From: an uncultured Candidatus Saccharibacteria bacterium
GTDB lineage: Bacteria; Patescibacteriota; Saccharimonadia; Saccharimonadales; Saccharimonadaceae
Assembly (NCBI GenBank): GCA_937919305.1
Contig: CALFQW010000026.1
Coordinates: forward strand, 1-9,646
DNA: 9,646 nt
Direction of reading: 5' to 3'
Positions 5,896 through 9,646 of this stretch are shown piece after piece; the stretch's first letter is position 1, and the number at the start of each line of letters is the position of its first letter. The position numbers were made by a program, and so were the translations under genes. The notes below the pieces were generated by a model that saw nothing but the letters and a program-made list of their open reading frames with translations, made no database searches and was not told where the DNA came from.

Positions 5896-8800
5896 ATGAA
5901 CGATGAATTTACAAAGCGATACAACAGCCTAAATAAGGAGCAAAAACAAGCCGTCGATATTATAGACGGACCGCTGATGGTTGTTGCTGGACCTGGCACA
6001 GGTAAAACTGAGCTACTCAGTCTGCGCGCTGCGAATATACTTCGTACTACCGACGCATCACCACAGAACATCCTATGTCTGACATTCACCGAATCTGGCG
6101 CGACCGCAATGAGACAGCGCCTTGCAGGCTTGATCGGTAGCGATGCTTACAAGATCGCTATCCACACTTTTCATAGCTTTGGTGCCGAAACTATCAATCA
6201 ACAGGGTGAATATTTTTACAATGGCGCTCACTTCCGACCCGCCGATGAACTGCATGCGTATGAGATACTACGATCTATCTTCCAGAAGTTGCCACATGAC
6301 AACCCTCTATCAGTCATGATGAATGATGACTATACCTATCTTCGCGATACTCAGTCGACAATCTCAGATCTCAAAAAAAGCGGGTTACTTCACGATGAAC
6401 TGCTCAAAATACTCGATATGAACGATGCGTTTTTATCATGGGTACAGCCAAAAGTTGACGAGGCTTTTACTGGCAGACTGTCTAAGAAGTCTTTTCCAGC
6501 TATAAGAGACCTCATAGAGCAGATCAGTGCATACATTGAAGAGCCGTGTGATCTATTGATATATCGACCTCTTTACTTACAAGTGGCCGAGAGCTTGGGG
6601 AGCGCACTAAATGCTAGTGAATCAGAAAATAGCACCAAGCCGCTGAGTGCCTGGAAGCGTGTATGGTCCGAAAAAAAGCCAGATGGCAGCTTGACGCTCA
6701 AAGACGAAAAACGTGCTCGCAAGCTCAGAGCTGTTGCGCATGTCTATAACGACTACCTAATTGGGATGCAAAGGGCAGAGCTGTTTGATTTTGACGACAT
6801 GATCCTTCGGGTCGTACACGCACTTGAGCTTTTTGATGATCTGCGGTTTAACCTTCAGGAAAAATACCAATACATCATGATTGATGAGTTCCAAGACACC
6901 AATGACGCACAGATGCGCCTCGCTTGGAATCTATCAAATAATCCGAGTAGCGAAGGACGTCCGAACCTGATGGTTGTCGGTGATGACGACCAGGCAATTT
7001 ACCGTTTCCAGGGAGCAAATGTTGCAAATATCCATGGCTTCAAGTCGCGATTCAGGGATGTTGAGACTATCACCCTGCAGAACAATTATCGCTCGACTCA
7101 AGTCATCTTGGATGCTGCAGCGCAAACTATCCATCATGCTACAACTCGTTTGACAGACTACGATAGTACGATCGAAAAAAAACTCACTTCCAAGATCAAC
7201 AATGTAGACGTAAGCAAGGTTCAGTTTTCTCTTACCGGCTCGCCTGGTATCCAGCACGAATTTTTAGTCTCTGAACTCAAAAGAATTCAAGACAACGATA
7301 GCAATGCATCAATAGCGGTCATCGCGCGTAACCACAATTCACTGCGTCAGATCTCTTCATACCTCGAATCAGCCGGTATCGCAAGTGATTATGATAGGAC
7401 TGATGACGCGCTACTGAGCGAGCCCGTTCTTTTCTTGGAGCAACTTGCTCGGATCATTGTATACATCGGTGACAACAAACTTGATGATGCGAGCGCGCTG
7501 CTCTCAAAACACCTATCTCATCCAGCATGGGGTATTTCAGAGAGAGCGCTCTATGACCTTAGCCTGCATGCATACGATGATGGTGACAAAAAACGCTGGC
7601 TGGACATCATGCTCGATCATCAGGGAGAGCTGGCAACTATAGCGAACTGGCTAATAGCGATGTCGCAGCACGCACAGCATGCGACTCTGGAGCATATGCT
7701 CGACCACCTGAACGGCTCGGTTGTTGATAATGATAACGAAGAAGCCGTATCGCCGCTGAGATCATATTTTTTCGATCAGTCGGCTCTTAGCGGTCAACCT
7801 CATAAGTATCTTGAGTATCTCAATGCCCTTAAAGTGATTCATCAACACGTGAGAGAATACGCACCGAGTAAAAAACTGGCTCTGAGTGATTTTGTCGAGA
7901 TCATCGACAAATACCAAAGTCTCGGCATCACGATACACGCATCAACACAGATGAGCGCCGCCAGCAGTAACATCAGTCTATTGACCGCACATCGTTCGAA
8001 AGGACTAGAATTTGACCATGTATTCGTCGTTGATCTCGTGGATAGCGTGTGGGGCGAGACGAGTCGCGGACGATCGAGACTGATACGGTACCCGCACAAT
8101 CTCTCAATAGGAAATGACTCTGATGATAGCGATGAAAAAATCAGGCTTCTATATGTCGCTATGACGCGGGCAAAACAGCATCTTCATCTACTTCGATTTG
8201 CTCACTCAACAACAGGCAAAGGGCTACTGAAGGTAGGTTATCTCGATCATATCGATGAATCGATCGTGGACTCTCACGATACATCGAACATCGGAGTTAA
8301 TGAGGGAACTATAGCTGCACATGATCACCGACTACGACTGACTTCATCAGAAGTAACGAGGTCATTAGAAGAGATGCTTGCACCAATACTCGAAAAATAC
8401 CAGCTCAGTGCGACTCATCTGGGAAATTACCTTGATGTATCACGACATGGTCCGTCGGCATTCTTGCTTCGAAATATACTGAGATTCCCCGAATCGATGA
8501 GCGCGAGTGCGGCATACGGCTCCGCGATTCATGACACGCTGCGTGATGCCCACCAGCACGTGCTCGTTCACTCACAGCAAAAACCATTGGAGGATACACT
8601 GGGCTATTTTCAGAAAAAGCTCGCCTCATACAGGCTGGATGATCAAGACATCGATCGTCTATCTAAGCGAGGATTAGATGCACTTAGCCAATACATGAGC
8701 TCGTCTGAGGTTCGCCTGAGCAGAGATCACGTCTCGGAACAAAAATTCTCAAACGTCGCAGTTGATGAGACTAAACTGAGCGGTGCGATTGATTTATTGG

Positions 8801-9195
8801 AGATAGATCGCCAGAACAAAACCATCACTGTCATTGATTACAAGACTGGTAAACCCTCCCGTGACTGGAAAGGGAAATCTGACGGCGAAAAGATCAAGCT
8901 TCATCACTACAGACAGCAGCTACTTTTTTATAAGCTTCTCATAGAAAATTCCGCTAGCTATCAAGGATATACTGTTACGAAAGGTTCAATAGCATACGTT
9001 GAGGCCGATGCAGACGGCTCACTACACACGCTTCATATCAGCTATGATGACCAGGAATTGGCTGATTTCAGAAAGCTAGTTCAATCTGTGTGGCACGCCA
9101 TCCAGGGTATGGCATTCCAAGATCATACTGATATGCAAATGAATCTTAGGGGTATACAGCAATTTGAGTCCTATATCATCGATAAATACTCTTGA
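5896..9195 (+). CDS. Single-chain SF1A (UvrD/PcrA-type) helicase fused to a RecB/Cas4-type nuclease
   Basis: This ATP-driven DNA motor with its own nuclease probably resects double-strand breaks for recombination. All helicase motifs are seen: Q-motif region with NKEQKQAV (13-20), Walker A AGPGTGKT (31-38, Lys37), motif Ia LTFTESGATAMRQRL, Walker B IDEFQD (Asp330, Glu331), motif III GDDDQAIYRFQGA (from 362), motif IV NNYRST, motif V LLTAHRSKGLEFDHVFVVDL and motif VI VAMTRAK with the Arg758 finger. The C-terminal PD-(D/E)XK domain has His879 in SAIHDTLR, Asp966 in GAIDLLEI, Asp981-x-Lys983 in IDYKTGK, and QQLLFY (1007-1012), so it looks active. The iron-sulfur cysteines of AddB are absent: the matching segment reads PSAFLLRNILRFP. 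At 1099 residues it is far longer than UvrD (about 720) and close to mycobacterial AdnB. No AddB/AdnA-like partner gene lies in this window. The exact family (AddA, AdnB or separate) needs a tree. Confidence 0.93.
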   Translation: MNDEFTKRYNSLNKEQKQAVDIIDGPLMVVAGPGTGKTELLSLRAANILRTTDASPQNILCLTFTESGATAMRQRLAGLIGSDAYKIAIHTFHSFGAETINQQGEYFYNGAHFRPADELHAYEILRSIFQKLPHDNPLSVMMNDDYTYLRDTQSTISDLKKSGLLHDELLKILDMNDAFLSWVQPKVDEAFTGRLSKKSFPAIRDLIEQISAYIEEPCDLLIYRPLYLQVAESLGSALNASESENSTKPLSAWKRVWSEKKPDGSLTLKDEKRARKLRAVAHVYNDYLIGMQRAELFDFDDMILRVVHALELFDDLRFNLQEKYQYIMIDEFQDTNDAQMRLAWNLSNNPSSEGRPNLMVVGDDDQAIYRFQGANVANIHGFKSRFRDVETITLQNNYRSTQVILDAAAQTIHHATTRLTDYDSTIEKKLTSKINNVDVSKVQFSLTGSPGIQHEFLVSELKRIQDNDSNASIAVIARNHNSLRQISSYLESAGIASDYDRTDDALLSEPVLFLEQLARIIVYIGDNKLDDASALLSKHLSHPAWGISERALYDLSLHAYDDGDKKRWLDIMLDHQGELATIANWLIAMSQHAQHATLEHMLDHLNGSVVDNDNEEAVSPLRSYFFDQSALSGQPHKYLEYLNALKVIHQHVREYAPSKKLALSDFVEIIDKYQSLGITIHASTQMSAASSNISLLTAHRSKGLEFDHVFVVDLVDSVWGETSRGRSRLIRYPHNLSIGNDSDDSDEKIRLLYVAMTRAKQHLHLLRFAHSTTGKGLLKVGYLDHIDESIVDSHDTSNIGVNEGTIAAHDHRLRLTSSEVTRSLEEMLAPILEKYQLSATHLGNYLDVSRHGPSAFLLRNILRFPESMSASAAYGSAIHDTLRDAHQHVLVHSQQKPLEDTLGYFQKKLASYRLDDQDIDRLSKRGLDALSQYMSSSEVRLSRDHVSEQKFSNVAVDETKLSGAIDLLEIDRQNKTITVIDYKTGKPSRDWKGKSDGEKIKLHHYRQQLLFYKLLIENSASYQGYTVTKGSIAYVEADADGSLHTLHISYDDQELADFRKLVQSVWHAIQGMAFQDHTDMQMNLRGIQQFESYIIDKYS

Positions 9196-9220
9196 CCTAG
9201 ACGTTTCTGAGTGATAACAT
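9192..9220 (+). promoter_or_regulatory. Promoter for the tRNA-Pro / structured RNA unit
   Basis: TTGACC (9192-9197), exactly 17 bp, then TAACAT (9215-9220) preceded by TGA (9212-9214) as an extended -10. Transcription would start near 9227, about 35 nt before tRNA-Pro. The -35 contains the TGA stop codon of the helicase-nuclease gene (9193-9195). No terminator is seen between this promoter and the window end, so the tRNA, the tRNA-like element and the following structured region may share one transcript. Confidence 0.6.
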
Positions 9221-9261
9221 ATTTGCTGATCTGTCAACGCCCTAGTTGCGTTTGTCAGGAG

Positions 9262-9334
9262 CGGGGATTGGCGCAGTTGGTAGCGCGCTGCGATCGGATC
9301 GCAGAGGTCGGAGGTTCGAGTCCTCCATCCTCGA
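9262..9334 (+). tRNA. tRNA-Pro (anticodon CGG), no encoded CCA
   Basis: Complete cloverleaf: acceptor CGGGGAT/ATCCTCG with one G-U pair, D stem GCGC/GCGC with loop AGTTGGTA, anticodon stem CTGCG/CGCAG around loop ATCGGAT (anticodon 9295-9297), variable loop AGGTC, T stem GGAGG/CCTCC with loop TTCGAGT, discriminator A73. The C1-G72 pair with A73 is the identity signature of bacterial tRNA-Pro. The bases after A73 are CTG, so CCA must be added by an enzyme, unlike tRNA-Gln in this window. The anticodon reads only CCG. Confidence 0.95.
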
Positions 9335-9336
9335 CT

Positions 9337-9353
9337 GGTCACATATCGTGACC
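9337..9353 (+). other. Perfect hairpin between tRNA-Pro and the tRNA-like element
   Basis: GGTCAC (9337-9342), loop ATATC, GTGACC (9348-9353). It can grow outwards by CCTCG (9329-9333) pairing with CGAGG (9354-9358) across a 3-nt bulge. That extension would take the 3' acceptor strand of tRNA-Pro and the 5' acceptor strand of the next element. There is no T-run, so it is not an intrinsic terminator. It may be a processing spacer or part of the larger RNA fold. Confidence 0.6.
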
Positions 9354-9355
9354 CG

Positions 9356-9426
9356 AGGGCACTAGCTCAATAGTAGAGCGTCGCATTATGGTTGCGAGTG
9401 TCGGGGTTCAAATCCCTGGTGCCCTG
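9356..9426 (+). tRNA. tRNA-like element, anticodon AUG (would be His), atypical
   Basis: A 71-nt cloverleaf folds well: acceptor AGGGCAC/GTGCCCT, D stem GCTC/GAGC, anticodon stem TCGCA/TGCGA around loop TTATGGT, variable loop GTGT, T stem CGGGG/CCCTG (one G-U) with the consensus loop TTCAAAT. Three points are wrong for an ordinary tRNA. The anticodon AUG carries A34, whereas tRNA-His uses GUG. The D loop AATAGTA lacks the GG pair (G18 G19) that docks into the T loop. The discriminator is G and not the C73 of bacterial tRNA-His. No CCA is encoded. It could be a decayed tRNA, a phage-type tRNA or a tRNA mimic inside the adjoining structured RNA. Confidence 0.6.
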
Positions 9427-9646
9427 CTGGTCGCGTGTCATTCCCGGGGGGAGTGTGCATGCGACTTACCGGATAGGGAGCAATCCGGTAATCGGTACTA
9501 CTCCCATGGTACCGAGCCCAGGGTCCTTGGCGCACAGCGATCCTGCCCAGGGTCCCGAACCGATCTTGCTCAGAGATCAAACGCCCAACGTCCCAACAAA
9601 TTCATGTCCGTCGAATGGAAGTGTCGACAGGGAAGTGATTGAAAAA
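9427..9646 (+). ncRNA. Candidate structured RNA with kissing loops, cut by the window end
   Basis: Five hairpins follow each other. (A) GTCGCGTG (9430-9437) with CATGCGAC (9458-9465), then CATTCCC (9439-9445) with GGGAGTG (9449-9455). (B) TTACCGGAT (9466-9474) with ATCCGGTAA (9483-9491), perfect. (C) TCGGTAC (9492-9498) with GTACCGA (9509-9515), perfect and directly abutting B. (D) GATCT (9562-9566) with AGATC (9574-9578). (E) GTCGA (9610-9614) with TCGAC (9624-9628). The loop of B has GGGAG (9476-9480) and the loop of C has CTCCC (9501-9505), a perfect 5-bp kissing pair. An 11-bp direct repeat, GCCCAGGGTCC, lies at 9516-9526 and 9545-9555. No frame here gives a plausible protein. Large RNAs such as GOLLD and ROOL also occur next to tRNAs; I cannot assign it to either by eye. 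Confidence 0.5.

Noticed and set aside
9562..9590. Group I intron core resemblance (CAGAGA followed by an A-rich, GC-rich string)
   Set aside because: The match is short, the bases already pair in a local hairpin, the preceding tRNA-like element is uninterrupted, and no partner element is visible before the window ends.
9388..9642. 84-residue plus-strand open frame
   Set aside because: It starts inside the anticodon loop of the tRNA-like element and crosses all the hairpins; the peptide is Arg/Ser/Cys-rich without domain features.

Overview
The main part of this window (about 960-9646) looks like the chromosome of a small-genome bacterium of the Candidate Phyla Radiation (Patescibacteria). 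Saccharibacteria (TM7) is the best guess, but it rests on general impression and not on a marker gene. The reasons are moderate GC, compact gene packing, weak or absent Shine-Dalgarno sites with -10 boxes placed directly in front of start codons, a standard code with TGA as stop, and proteins that match their families only at the catalytic motifs. The first ~950 bases do not fit this. They hold a short AT-rich coding tail (3-170), then a block of very GC-rich coding DNA (about 200-900) in which two genes face each other and both lose their ends at one point near 510-520. That is the signature of a chimeric join, from amplification or assembly, of foreign, probably phage, DNA.

Layout. 1-950: foreign/chimeric segment. 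950-1236: AT-rich DNA without a recognisable gene, with two inverted repeats. 1237-3864, all on the minus strand and read from right to left: a type I signal peptidase with an extra extracellular region, msrB, msrA and tRNA-Gln(UUG) with its terminator. 3971-5275 (+): an RNA uracil-5-methyltransferase, divergent from the signal peptidase. 5345-5833 (-): an unrecognised 162-residue protein. 5896-9195 (+): a 1099-residue single-chain SF1A helicase with a C-terminal RecB/Cas4-type nuclease. 9262-9334 (+): tRNA-Pro(CGG). 9356-9426 (+): a tRNA-like element with the odd anticodon AUG. 9427 to the window end: a dense run of hairpins that looks like a structured RNA, with two adjacent stems whose loops can pair with each other.

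How it fits together. MsrB and MsrA reduce the two stereoisomers of methionine sulfoxide and form an overlapping gene pair. The signal peptidase processes exported proteins. The methyltransferase makes m5U in rRNA or tRNA. The helicase-nuclease probably serves double-strand-break processing. These are housekeeping functions and not one pathway.

The most interesting items are the structured RNA and tRNA-like element at the right end, the signal peptidase ectodomain, the promoter elements that reuse the upstream gene's stop codon or sit 7 nt before ATG, and the chimeric left end, which should not be read as a real gene neighbourhood.
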